A stretch of 64,000 nt of DNA from Zoogloea sp. (GTDB lineage: Bacteria > Pseudomonadota > Gammaproteobacteria > Burkholderiales > Rhodocyclaceae). The notes under the pieces are model-generated. The model was not told the DNA's origin. It did no database searches and saw nothing but the letters and a program-made list of their open reading frames with translations. The DNA is taken from NCBI GenBank assembly GCA_016720685.1, contig JADKKC010000066.1:172501-236500 (forward strand). Reading direction: 5' to 3'. Every line of letters begins with the position of its first letter. Positions within the stretch are counted from its first letter, which is position 1. This document shows, piece by piece, positions 26,815 through 35,190 of the stretch. Made by a program: the position numbers and the translations under genes.

Positions 26815-27679
26815 ATGAGCGCCCCTAACCGTCGCTACACCCTTTCCCTGTCCTGCCCCGATCGGGTCGGCATCGTCGCCGCCGTCAGCGCCTTTCTGGC
26901 CCGCCATCAGGGCTGGATCACCGAGGCCAGCCACCACGCCGACGCCGAAGCCAGGCGCTTCTTCATGCGCCAGGAGCTCCTCGCCGACTCCCCTGCCCTT
27001 CGGCATCGACGCCCTGCGCGACAGGTTCGCCCCCATCGCCGCCGAGTTCGACATGGACTGGCGCATCAGCGACAGCGCACGCAAAAGCGCGTGGTGATCC
27101 TGGTGTCCAAGCAGGAGCACTGCCTGTACGACCTGCTGGCGCGCTGGCAGGCGGACGAGCTGAACATCGAGATCCCCTGCGTCATCTCCAACCACGAAAC
27201 CTTCCGTGGCTTCGTCGAGTGGCACGGCATTCCCTTCCACCACGTGCCCGTCACTCCCGACAACAAGCCCGCCGCCTACGCCAAGGTCGCCGACCTCTTC
27301 CGCGAGGCCGAGGGCGACGTGATGGTGCTGGCCCGCTACATGCAGATCCTGTCCCCCGAACTCTGCGAGAACTACCCGGGCCAGATCATCAACATCCACC
27401 ACAGCTTCCTGCCCAGCTTCGCCGGCGCCAAGCCTTACCACCAGGCCTACACCCGCGGCGTCAAGCTCATCGGCGCCACCTGCCACTACGTGACCAGCGA
27501 GCTGGATCAGGGCCCGATCATCGAGCAGGACGTGATCCGCGTCGATCACTCCGACGCCCCCGACGACCTCGTGCGCTACGGCAAGGACATCGAGGAAGGC
27601 CGTGCTCGCCCGCGGACTGCGCTACCACCTCGAAGACCGGGTGCTCGTGCATGGCAACAAGACTGTCGTTTTCCGCTGA
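26815..27679 (+). pseudogene. purU: Formyltetrahydrofolate deformylase, first copy with three indels
   Basis: Nearly identical to the intact purU at 41541, with an N-terminal ACT domain (RYTLSLSCPDRVGIVAAVS) and a formyltransferase-type catalytic domain (HHSFLPSFAGAKPYHQAY). Compared with that copy there is an extra C near 26994, a missing A near 27085 and an extra G near 27593; the first two cancel, but the third spoils the last ~30 residues. The enzyme hydrolyses 10-formyl-THF to formate and THF, releasing C1 units from methylamine oxidation. Whether the damage is real decay or sequence error is unclear; the intact second copy would tolerate loss. A folD remnant follows immediately. Confidence 0.75.
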
Positions 27680-27717
27680 CCGCCCGGATCATCGACGGCA
27701 AAGCCCTGTCCAGACAG
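27676..27717 (+). pseudogene. folD 5' remnant (14 codons)
   Basis: Right after purU the bases encode LTARIIDGKALSRQ, matching the intact FolD start MTAQIIDGKALSRQ at 53268 except for the start codon and one residue. The similarity ends abruptly at 27718, where a GTCGGGTTACGC-type REP palindrome begins. It is the stub of a second purU-folD pair cut by the repeat. Confidence 0.75.
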
Positions 27718-27718
27718 T

Positions 27719-28110
27719 TCGTCGGGTTACGCCCTGCGGGCCAACCCGACCCTGCTGAAGAGGGCGCGTTAGGCCGATCCCCAGCGGTTTTCCGTTCGCT
27801 GACGGAGACCAACCGCTTTCCGCTATTTGACGTTTCGTTGGCCGGGTCGCGCCCCGGCGGGCGCCCCACTTTCTTGCTTCGCCAAGAAAGTGGGCAAAGA
27901 AGGCGACCCTGCTCCACCGGTCGTCGGCGTAGCCGACGACTCCCCTGCGCTGCTCGGCGGTTCAGAAGGGGCTCTCAGCAGACACCGAGGCTTTACTGAA
28001 GCACCTTGTGCCATCAACGAACACGATCACCCCGCGCGTCTGTCCGAAATGGCTGCCTTCGTCGCCATGCCCGATCATGGGCTGTCGGGTTACGCTGCGC
28101 TAACCCGACC
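27719..28110 (+). repeat. Long modular repeat, copy R0, bounded by REP palindromes
   Basis: This copy shares its sequence with three tandem copies at 37.05-38.22 kb. It starts with a REP of the form GTCGGGTTACG...CCAACCCGAC (about 27720-27750) and ends with GTCGGGTTACGCTGCGC and TAACCCGAC. Inside are a 12-base-arm hairpin (CCCACTTTCTTG / CAAGAAAGTGGG) and a GTCGTCGGC / GCCGACGAC hairpin. No coding potential is credible, although short frames run through it. Confidence 0.75.
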
Positions 28111-28209
28111 TGCCTTAACTATTTTGCCAAAGGAGGGGCGCTGCAGGCACTTGTGCCAAACCGCGAATTATGGACGTCACCAAAAAACAGGAACAATCCA
28201 GGTGGGCAA

Positions 28210-28499
28210 ATGATGGATAGGGAAAATCTGAAAAATCTAGCCATTGCGCTGGAAAAAGAAATGAAAAATTGTGCTGAAAATTCACTTGAAGTAGCAAGGC
28301 TTTCTGAGTACCAGCCTTTAGCAAGAGCCATTGAGCGCGCCAAGAAATGGAAATCGAGAAACCTGAAGGGTTGCCTGGAATCTCATGGTGGTTGTCGGAG
28401 ACCAATATTCGCTCTTTCAGAAGCCTGGAACTTGCCATTAACAATTTTTGCTGGTTCTTGGAAGGCCTGGATAAACAATATCCTGATGCGCAAGGGTAA
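28210..28499 (+). CDS. Small orphan hypothetical protein (probable frameshift)
   Basis: The base composition here is clearly AT-richer than the surroundings. ATG 28210/28213 opens a helical protein (MDRENLKNLAIALEKEMKN, then EVARLSEYQPLARAIERAK). Near 28345, at AAGAAATGG, the frame that continues most naturally is EIEKPEGLPGISWWLSETN, ending YPDAQG with TAA at 28497-28499; the unshifted frame runs on to 28542 with less protein-like sequence. The size (~95 residues) and the neighbouring small cysteine protein gene recall orphan immunity genes of polymorphic toxin systems, but no family is recognised. Confidence 0.45.
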
Positions 28500-28559
28500 G
28501 CGCATCGGCCCCGAGACGCGCAATACCGTTCATTCAAGGTGAATCCAGTAAAATAATTC

Positions 28560-28865
28560 GTGACTCCGGGTAACAGTCCGCTACCGAGTGGGAGCGTGCT
28601 GTTTGAAGCTGGCCAATATGGTGAATGGATTGCCGAGATGGTGATGGCGTCCTGGGAAGATAAAGCTTGTTCGGTTTGCCGCAGGAAGTGGGAAACTGGC
28701 GAGCAGCCCAGTCGTTTAGGTATTAGTCTTGCTCGAAATGCATATCTTCATCGATGTGATGTATGCGGGACTCATTGGGAGCAACGTGAGCGTTATGCGG
28801 ATACGATTTCCGCTGAGGATGCGGCCATTTACTATCCTGATTTTTTTGAAAATCAGTTTCTATGA
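28560..28865 (+). CDS. Small orphan protein with paired cysteines, possible immunity protein
   Basis: A 101-residue acidic protein from GTG 28560. It contains two CxxC pairs (CSVC, CDVC) in HRCDVCGTHWEQRERYAD and ends AAIYYPDFFENQFL. The CxxCGTxWE...RYAD pattern resembles small immunity-like proteins found near toxin genes, which is a memory-based impression and not a family call. It is AT-rich like its upstream neighbour and unlike the flanking 65-70% GC genes, so it was probably acquired. No toxin gene is present nearby. Confidence 0.5.
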   Translation: MTPGNSPLPSGSVLFEAGQYGEWIAEMVMASWEDKACSVCRRKWETGEQPSRLGISLARNAYLHRCDVCGTHWEQRERYADTISAEDAAIYYPDFFENQFL

Positions 28866-28939
28866 AAAGCCTTGCCCCTGCCCTACAACCTGACGGCGCA
28901 AAATGGTGGTCGCGGATTCAGGAAATAAACCAGATAACA

Positions 28940-29839
28940 TTATTCTGAATGGTCGCAAAGGTAACCACGAACAAAACTCTTGAAGCTTTCCGCTGCGGGG
29001 GTCAGCGATCGATTGTTCTGGGTGAACGTGAAGAATCGTCGATGGATGACCGGCATCACCAGCGGGCGCATTTCGAGCTGATAGAGTTCAATTAGCGAAG
29101 AGGCGTAGATGATGCACGCGGTCACACCGAGCCCAGCGTGGACCATCGCCAATGCCGTGGACATGAACGCCACTTCGTTCGTCGGCGCAAAACTAATATC
29201 TACCGCCGCTTCCCGCAAATCCAGCATCAGGCGTTCGGTGAATTGTCCCTGGAGCGAGATGAATGGGTAGGCGGCCAGGTCCGCCCAACTGACTTCGCGC
29301 ATCTGGCTCAGCGGGTGGCCCCTGGGGAATACCGCGATGAAACGGCCGTCAAACAGGCTTTCGGCCGTGATATCGGAGTTCGGGTCACGTTCCGGACCGA
29401 TGCCGAAGTCGACCTCCCCGGAAAACACACGCGACACGATGCTTTCGACGACGGAGTCGACGAGCTTCACACTGATGTCGGGATGCTCGTTGTTGTAGGC
29501 CGCGATGATCTCCGGCAGCACGGTGGCTGCCATGAGCTGCGGGGCGGCGACCCTGACGAACCCCGACTTGAGGGATTTCCGTTCGGACACGTCGGTCAGC
29601 ACCCGGTCGAGGTCGCTCAGTATCTTTTCGACGAGAGGGAATAGCTCGCGCCCCATGTCCGACAAGTGAATCCGCCGGGTGCTGCGGTCTACAACGCGTA
29701 CGCCCAAAGTCTGCTCAAGCTCCTTGATCAGCCCGGACAGTGCCGACTGGGAGATGTACAGGCTTTCGGCGGCCAGGGTGAAGCTCCCGGTTCGAGCCAC
29801 GGCGACGAATGCTCTGAGTTGGCGCAGGGTGATATTCAT
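28940..29839 (-). CDS. LysR-family transcriptional regulator
   Basis: A 299-residue protein with a standard LysR helix-turn-helix at residues 1-60 (MNITLRQLRAFVAVARTGSF; LYISQSALSGLIKELEQTLG) and an effector-binding domain from about 90. It is divergent from the VOC-MFS-FAH-maiA genes and shares the 131-base intergenic region with them, so it very likely activates that aromatic-acid cluster in response to an intermediate. Confidence 0.9.
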   Translation of the reverse strand: MNITLRQLRAFVAVARTGSFTLAAESLYISQSALSGLIKELEQTLGVRVVDRSTRRIHLSDMGRELFPLVEKILSDLDRVLTDVSERKSLKSGFVRVAAPQLMAATVLPEIIAAYNNEHPDISVKLVDSVVESIVSRVFSGEVDFGIGPERDPNSDITAESLFDGRFIAVFPRGHPLSQMREVSWADLAAYPFISLQGQFTERLMLDLREAAVDISFAPTNEVAFMSTALAMVHAGLGVTACIIYASSLIELYQLEMRPLVMPVIHRRFFTFTQNNRSLTPAAESFKSFVRGYLCDHSE

Positions 29840-29879
29840 AGGGTAAACCGATTTATCAATCGCAAAAAACGGTTGGAAT

Positions 29880-29952
29880 TGTATAAATCAAAAGCATTTA
29901 ATGCATTCAATCCTGCGCAGGACGTATCTGAACCCGCCGAAGTGTTTATACA
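29880..29952. promoter_or_regulatory. Divergent LysR promoter region with TGTATAAA/TTTATACA inverted repeat
   Basis: Perfect eight-base arms TGTATAAA (29880-29887) and TTTATACA (29945-29952) face each other across 57 bases between the LysR and VOC genes, with a GCATT-T-AATGC palindrome between them. The region is AT-rich. Each arm could serve as a -10 box or as a LysR site; which of these is undetermined. Confidence 0.4.
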
Positions 29953-29970
29953 GATATTTGGAGACGAACG

Positions 29971-30492
29971 ATGCAAATTATCAAGAGAATTCACCACGTG
30001 GCCTACCGCTGTAAGGACGCCAAAGAGACGGTCGAATGGTACGGGAAATACCTGGACATGAACTTCATCCTGGCCATTGCCGAAGATCAAGTTCCTTCGA
30101 CCAAGGAGCCGGACCTCTACATGCACGTCTTTCTGGATGCGGGTAACGGCAGCATTCTGGCCTTCTTCGAATTGCCGACCAAGCCTGAAATGGGGCGCGA
30201 TCCGAACACGCCGATCTGGACCCAGCACCTGGCGATGGAAGTCGAGTCGGTCGACGTCATGTTGAAAGTCAAGGCCAAGCTGGAGGCCGATGGCATTTCG
30301 GTGGTCGGGCCTACCGATCACACCATTTTCAAATCAATTTACTTCTTCGATCCGAATGGCCATCGCCTGGAACTGGCGGCGAATACCGGGACGCCGAAGA
30401 TGGCGACAATGCTCGATGAAGTGAAGTGGGAGATGCTCAACGAGTGGGCCAAAGACCAAGCGAGCGCCCCAGCACGCGCGTTGGATGCATGA
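29971..30492 (+). CDS. VOC-family protein (glyoxalase/ring-cleavage dioxygenase fold)
   Basis: A 173-residue single vicinal-oxygen-chelate unit. Likely metal ligands are H9/H10 (RIHHVAYRCKD), a mid-protein His in TQHLAMEVESVD and E130 in DPNGHRLELAAN. Preceded by GGAGACGAACG. It leads a cluster for the last steps of a homogentisate-like pathway. It could be the ring-cleaving dioxygenase, an isomerase or a lyase; the small size is compatible with single-domain VOC enzymes. No homogentisate dioxygenase of the usual cupin type is present, which makes this protein the obvious candidate for the upstream step. Confidence 0.7.
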   Translation: MQIIKRIHHVAYRCKDAKETVEWYGKYLDMNFILAIAEDQVPSTKEPDLYMHVFLDAGNGSILAFFELPTKPEMGRDPNTPIWTQHLAMEVESVDVMLKVKAKLEADGISVVGPTDHTIFKSIYFFDPNGHRLELAANTGTPKMATMLDEVKWEMLNEWAKDQASAPARALDA

Positions 30493-30656
30493 CGGCAGCT
30501 ATTCAGCGTAAGTAATATCGATCCGTACCATGGGGGTGCCAAACCGCACTCTCAGGCATGTAACCGATCAACCGAATTAAGGTACATCAGCGCGATCTTA
30601 GAATCGTTGGTCTCGCTTCGTCTGAAACGAGCCCAGGGTGGCCAGGAGACAATTAA

Positions 30657-32003
30657 ATGACTTCAACTTCAAAAATTGACGTCGTCAAGCTGATTGATGA
30701 AAGTCCAATTGGCAAGTTCCAGTGGTGGATTTTTATCCTGTGTGGAATTTGCATGGTACTTGACGGCTTCGACGTTCAGGCGATGGGCTATGTAGCCCCC
30801 GCATTACTTCAGGACTGGCATGTCGATAAGTCCTCCCTCGGGCCGGTGTTCGGCGCCGGGCTGTTCGGACTGCTCATCGGCTCGCTGGTGTTCAGCATGG
30901 TCGCCGACAAGCTCGGACGACGTCCCGTTCTCATCGTTTCGACGTTCTTCTTTGGCTTGTGCATGTTGGCCACGCCGTTTTCCAGCACGATCCAAGAACT
31001 GATCACCATTCGATTCATCACCGGCCTGGGCCTCGGCGCCATCATGCCGAATTCGATGGCGCTGTGCGGCGAGTTCAGCCCGAAGCGCAAGCGAATCTCG
31101 ATCATGATGTTGATTTCCTGCGGCTTCACGGTCGGCGCCATGTTCGGCGGCGTCGTCTCCGCCGCATTGATCCCGACCTATGGCTGGCAATCGGTGTTTT
31201 ATCTCGGCGGCGTGCTGCCGCTGATCATCGCCGGCCTGATGATCGTTTATCTGCCGGAGTCCATCCAGTTCCAGGTGCTTTCCGGCAAGAGCTCCTCCAC
31301 TACGTGGGCAGTCCTCAAGAAAGTCCTTCCGCTGCAGCGCGTTCCGGAAGACGCGGAGCTGGTGGTCGCCGAGCGCAACAGCAGCGGCGTTCCCGTCATG
31401 GCGCTCTTCCAGGAGGGTCGGACGGTCGGAACGCTGGCGATCTGGGCGGTCAGCTTCCTCAACATGATCGCGCTCTACTTCCTGTCCAACTGGCTGCCGA
31501 CGATCGCCAAGCTGGCGGGCCTTAGCCTCGAGAACGCCGTCCTGGTCGGCGCCACGCTGCAACTGGGCGGAACCTTCGGCACCATCGCGATGGGCGGAAT
31601 GATCGACCGCATCGGGTTCAAGCGGGTGCTGGTGCCGTGCTTTGCGACGGCGGCCGTGTTCATCGCCCTGATCGGCCATTCCGTGGGCGCCATCGCGCTG
31701 CTGTTCGTCATCGTCTTCGTCACCGGCTTCGCCGTCGTCGGCGGCCAGCCGGCCATCAATGCCATGGCCGCCAACTACTACCCGACCGCCCTGCGGACGA
31801 CCGGCGTCGGCTACAGCCTGGGCGTCGGTCGCATTGGCTCGGTGATCGGTCCGGTCGTCGGCGGACAGCTGATCGGCCTGAACTGGGGACAGGAGAGCCT
31901 GTTTCACCTGGTCGCCGTGCCGTCCGTCTTCATTGTCCTGATCCTGCTCTTCGGTGCCCGCACTGTGCAGGCAGTGCCCGCCAATCCAGCCGTCGCCCAC
32001 TAA
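30657..32003 (+). CDS. MFS transporter, aromatic acid:H+ symporter (AAHS) type
   Basis: A 448-residue permease with 12 hydrophobic helices. The first helix has the AAHS signature LDGFDVQAMGYVAPAL, and the loop between helices 2 and 3 carries DKLGRRPVLI, the MFS signature. It should import the aromatic or related acid degraded by the genes that follow. The gap to the VOC gene is 164 bases and may hold its own promoter; ATG 30657 is preceded by CCAGGAGAC. Confidence 0.88.
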   Translation: MTSTSKIDVVKLIDESPIGKFQWWIFILCGICMVLDGFDVQAMGYVAPALLQDWHVDKSSLGPVFGAGLFGLLIGSLVFSMVADKLGRRPVLIVSTFFFGLCMLATPFSSTIQELITIRFITGLGLGAIMPNSMALCGEFSPKRKRISIMMLISCGFTVGAMFGGVVSAALIPTYGWQSVFYLGGVLPLIIAGLMIVYLPESIQFQVLSGKSSSTTWAVLKKVLPLQRVPEDAELVVAERNSSGVPVMALFQEGRTVGTLAIWAVSFLNMIALYFLSNWLPTIAKLAGLSLENAVLVGATLQLGGTFGTIAMGGMIDRIGFKRVLVPCFATAAVFIALIGHSVGAIALLFVIVFVTGFAVVGGQPAINAMAANYYPTALRTTGVGYSLGVGRIGSVIGPVVGGQLIGLNWGQESLFHLVAVPSVFIVLILLFGARTVQAVPANPAVAH

Positions 32004-32010
32004 AAGAAGT

Positions 32011-32043
32011 AGCGCGCCGCCCCGCCCGACGGCGGGGCGCGCT
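32011..32043 (+). terminator. GC-rich hairpin between MFS and FAH genes
   Basis: A strong stem pairs GCCCCGCC with GGCGGGGC around 32018-32038, extended outward by AGCGC/GCGCT after a bulge. There is no U-tract, so it is more likely an mRNA-processing or attenuating hairpin inside the operon than a full terminator. Confidence 0.35.
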
Positions 32044-32074
32044 AGCCCCATCACATCGAACTTGGAGAAAGAGC

Positions 32075-33091
32075 ATGAAACTGGCCACCTTGAAGAGCAG
32101 CAGCCGTGACGGCGTGCTGGTCGTCGTGAATCGCAACCTGACCCTTTGCCTGGCGGTTCCCGCCATCGCCCGCACCCTGCAGGAAGCGCTGGACAACTGG
32201 GATGCCGTGGAAGGCAAGCTGCGTGCAACCTACGATGCGTTGAACCAGGGGCAGGTGCAGGACGCACAGGCCTTTGACCCGGCACAATGCCACTCGCCGC
32301 TGCCGCGGGCCTACCAGTGGGCTGACGGTTCGGCCTACGTGAATCACGTCGAACTGGTGCGCCGGGCACGGGGAGCCGAGTTGCCGCCGGAATTCTGGAC
32401 CGATCCCCTGATGTACCAGGGCGGCTCCGACTCCTTCGCCGGGCCGCGCGATCCGATCGCCATCCGTTCGGAAGAGTGGGGTATCGATCTCGAGGCCGAA
32501 GTCGCGGTGATCACCGGCGATATTCCCATGGGCGCCACACCGGCGCAGGCGGCAGACGGCATTCGTCTGATCATGCTCGTCAACGACTGGTCGCTGCGCA
32601 ACCTGATCCCGGCCGAGTTCGCGAAGGGGTTCGGCTTCTTTCAGTCGAAGCCTGCATCGGCTTTCAGCCCGGTCGCCGTTACGCCGGATGAACTGGGCGA
32701 CGATTGGCGCGAGGGCAAGGCCCACCGGCCGCTGACGGTCCATCTCAACGATGCGCTCTTCGGCAAGCCCGATGCGGGCCAGGACATGACCTTCAACTTC
32801 CCGCAATTGATCGCCCATGTCGCCAAGACCCGCGAACTGGAAGCGGGTTCCATCATCGGCTCCGGAACCGTGTCGAACAAGCAGGGCGATCTGCATGGTT
32901 CGTCAATTGCCAATGGCGGCGTCGGTTACTGCTGCCTGGCGGAAGTCCGGATGTACGAGACGATCGAGATGGGCAAGCCGCAAACGTCCTTCCTGAAGTT
33001 TGGGGACAGCGTGAAGATCGAAATGTTCGATCGCAATGGCCAGAGCCTGTTCGGTGCGATCGAGCAGCGGGTCCAACCATACGCAGCATGA
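32075..33091 (+). CDS. Fumarylacetoacetate hydrolase family protein
   Basis: A 338-residue protein starting MKLATLKSSSRDG. The FAH catalytic domain contains EEWGIDLEAEVAVITGDIP (acidic metal ligands), VNDWSLRNLIP and GSIIGSGTVSNKQ. The N-terminal region of ~75 residues matches the FAH proteins that follow aromatic dioxygenases in proteobacteria. With maleylacetoacetate isomerase encoded next, it should hydrolyse fumarylacetoacetate or a close analogue to fumarate plus acetoacetate. ATG 32075 follows TTGGAGAAAG. Confidence 0.85.
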   Translation: MKLATLKSSSRDGVLVVVNRNLTLCLAVPAIARTLQEALDNWDAVEGKLRATYDALNQGQVQDAQAFDPAQCHSPLPRAYQWADGSAYVNHVELVRRARGAELPPEFWTDPLMYQGGSDSFAGPRDPIAIRSEEWGIDLEAEVAVITGDIPMGATPAQAADGIRLIMLVNDWSLRNLIPAEFAKGFGFFQSKPASAFSPVAVTPDELGDDWREGKAHRPLTVHLNDALFGKPDAGQDMTFNFPQLIAHVAKTRELEAGSIIGSGTVSNKQGDLHGSSIANGGVGYCCLAEVRMYETIEMGKPQTSFLKFGDSVKIEMFDRNGQSLFGAIEQRVQPYAA

Positions 33092-33151
33092 GAAACCAGG
33101 GCCCGGGAGCCATCGCAGATGATTCCCGCCCTCTTTTGGACAAACACCGCT

Positions 33152-33799
33152 ATGAAGCTCTTTTCCTATTTCAGAAGTTCGGCTGCCTATCGGGTTCGCA
33201 TCGCGCTCAATCTCAAGGGGCTGCAATACGACACGGAAGCGGTGCATTTGTTGAAAGATGGCGGCCAGCAGCACTCGGCCAGCTATCGCGAATACAGCCC
33301 GCTGGGCACGGTGCCCTGCCTGGAGATCGACGAAGGCGGCTATCTGACGCAATCCCTGGCCATCATCGAGTACCTGGAGGAAATCTCTCCCGAGACGCCG
33401 CTGTTGCCGGTTGGTCCGCAGGACCGCGCCCGGGTCCGCAGCATTGCCCAGACGATTTCCTGCGATATCCATCCGATCAACAACCTGCGAGTCCTGAATT
33501 TCCTCACCACGCAGTTCGAGATATCCGCAGACGACAAGGCCCGATGGTATCGCCACTGGGTCAATGAAGGCCTGCTGGCCGTCGAGAAGATGCTGGCAGA
33601 TGACGACCGTACCGGGCGCTTCTGTCATGGCGACCTCCCGGGCCTGGCCGACTGTTGCCTGGTGCCGCAAGTCTTCAATGCGCTGCGTTTCGATTGCCCA
33701 CTGGAGGAGATGCCGACCATCCGCCGAATCTACAAGGCATGCGAAGAACTGGCGCCATTCCAGGCGGCTTCGCCGTTGAATCAGCCGGATGCCGAATAG
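33152..33799 (+). CDS. maiA: Maleylacetoacetate isomerase (zeta-class GST)
   Basis: A 215-residue glutathione transferase with the zeta motif SSAAYRVRIALN (Ser for glutathione at the N-terminus), SPLGTVPCLEIDEG and a C-terminal helical domain ending PTIRRIYKACEELAPFQAA. It isomerises maleylacetoacetate (or maleylpyruvate) to the fumaryl form with glutathione. I choose ATG 33152; the longer frame from 33119 adds residues outside the fold. It follows the FAH gene after 60 bases. Confidence 0.88.
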   Translation: MKLFSYFRSSAAYRVRIALNLKGLQYDTEAVHLLKDGGQQHSASYREYSPLGTVPCLEIDEGGYLTQSLAIIEYLEEISPETPLLPVGPQDRARVRSIAQTISCDIHPINNLRVLNFLTTQFEISADDKARWYRHWVNEGLLAVEKMLADDDRTGRFCHGDLPGLADCCLVPQVFNALRFDCPLEEMPTIRRIYKACEELAPFQAASPLNQPDAE

Positions 33800-33832
33800 A
33801 CGATCCATCAATTGAATGATGAAACACACACA

Positions 33833-34489
33833 ATGAAAAAAATCGTGGAGTGGGCGGAGATCGGCCCAATGTTTTCGGATGGCGTGAGCATCATGTTTGG
33901 CGGTTTCATGGGTGTCGGGACGCCCTTGGGGATTGTTTCCGCGCTCATCGAGAGCAAGGTCCGGAACCTGACCCTTATCGGCAACGACACGGCTGCGCCG
34001 ACGACGGGAATCGGACCGCTGATCGACAGCGGGCAGGCCAGCAAGGTTATCGTTTCCCACATCGGGACCAATCCGGTGACAGGTAAAAAGATGATTGCCG
34101 GCGAACTCGATGTCGAACTGGTGCCGCAGGGCACGCTGATCGAGCGCATTCGTGCCGGCGGCAGCGGCCTGGGCGGTTTCCTGACCCCGACTGGAGTCGG
34201 TACCGTCGCCGAGGAAGGCAAGCAGAAATTGACCGTGCAAGGCCGGGAATATCTGCTGGAAATCCCGCTGCGTGCCGATGTCGCGATCATCAAGGCGAAA
34301 AAGGCCGATACCGCAGGCAACCTGGTGTACGAACGGGCGGCACGGAACTTCAATCCGGTAATTGCGCTGGCGGCCGATCTGGTGATTGCCGAAGTAGACG
34401 AAATCGTCGATGTCGGCGAGATCGATCCCGATCATGTGATGACGCCGGGTGCGCTCATCGACAAGATCGTCGTCAGGATGGGGGGCTAG
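33833..34489 (+). CDS. 3-oxoacid CoA-transferase subunit A
   Basis: About 218 residues of the CoA-transferase alpha family. The glycine-rich opening is IMFGGFMGVGTPLGIV, followed by LIGNDTA, GTLIERIRAGGSGLGGFLTP and KADTAGNLVYERAARNFNP. The upstream TTG at 33812 would add seven residues; ATG 33833 looks more natural. With subunit B encoded four bases downstream it should activate acetoacetate (from the FAH step) with succinyl-CoA or acetyl-CoA. Ato-type substrates are also possible. Confidence 0.88.
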   Translation: MKKIVEWAEIGPMFSDGVSIMFGGFMGVGTPLGIVSALIESKVRNLTLIGNDTAAPTTGIGPLIDSGQASKVIVSHIGTNPVTGKKMIAGELDVELVPQGTLIERIRAGGSGLGGFLTPTGVGTVAEEGKQKLTVQGREYLLEIPLRADVAIIKAKKADTAGNLVYERAARNFNPVIALAADLVIAEVDEIVDVGEIDPDHVMTPGALIDKIVVRMGG

Positions 34490-34492
34490 GAA

Positions 34493-35146
34493 ATGGATGC
34501 CAAGGAAATTATCGCCCGACGGGTCGCCCTGGAATTGAACGAAGGCGACATCGTGAATCTGGGTATCGGACTACCGACGATGGTGCCACGCTTCCTTCCG
34601 CCGGACATCCATATCACGCTGCAATCCGAGAATGGCTTTCTTGGAATGGCGCCTCTGGAAGGCGAGCCGCTTCCCGGAATCGTCAATGCCGGCGGGACAC
34701 CATGCGGTATTCAGATCGGCGCAGCGTTCTTCGATAGCGCCATGTCTTTCGCACTGATCCGTGGCGGTCATATCGACGTCACGGTATTGGGCGGATTGCA
34801 AGTGGATGAAGCCGGCAACCTAGCCAACTGGATGGTACCGGGAAAGATGGTGCCGGGCATGGGCGGAGCAATGGATCTGGTCAGCGGGGCGAAGAAGGTC
34901 ATCGTCGCGATGGAGCATTGCACCAAGGACGGCGAAGCACGTCTCCTGCGCCTATGCAACCTGCCGCTTACGGCACGATCCCGCGTATCCAAAGTAATAA
35001 CCGAATTGGCGGTATTCAAGGTTTCAGCCGCCGGATTTGTCCTGCTTGAGACGGTATCGGGAGTTTCGATCGAAATGATCCGCGAACGGACCGAAGCGGG
35101 ATTTGCAATATCTGACGACATCAAACCGATGCCGCTTTACTCATAA
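34493..35146 (+). CDS. 3-oxoacid CoA-transferase subunit B
   Basis: A 217-residue beta subunit. It has the family motif ENGFLGM with the catalytic glutamate (SENGFLGMAPLEGE), GGHIDVTVLGGLQVDEAGNLANW and VPGMGGAMDLV. ATG 34493 lies three bases after the subunit A stop. Together the two subunits finish the pathway, feeding acetoacetyl-CoA to thiolysis elsewhere. Confidence 0.9.
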   Translation: MDAKEIIARRVALELNEGDIVNLGIGLPTMVPRFLPPDIHITLQSENGFLGMAPLEGEPLPGIVNAGGTPCGIQIGAAFFDSAMSFALIRGGHIDVTVLGGLQVDEAGNLANWMVPGKMVPGMGGAMDLVSGAKKVIVAMEHCTKDGEARLLRLCNLPLTARSRVSKVITELAVFKVSAAGFVLLETVSGVSIEMIRERTEAGFAISDDIKPMPLYS

Positions 35147-35190
35147 GCTTCGATTGAAGCAATTCAACAGAATTTGGAAGGAGACATTTC

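Noticed and set aside
29971..30492. 4-hydroxyphenylpyruvate dioxygenase
   Set aside because: The protein is a single VOC unit of 173 residues, about half the length needed for that enzyme.
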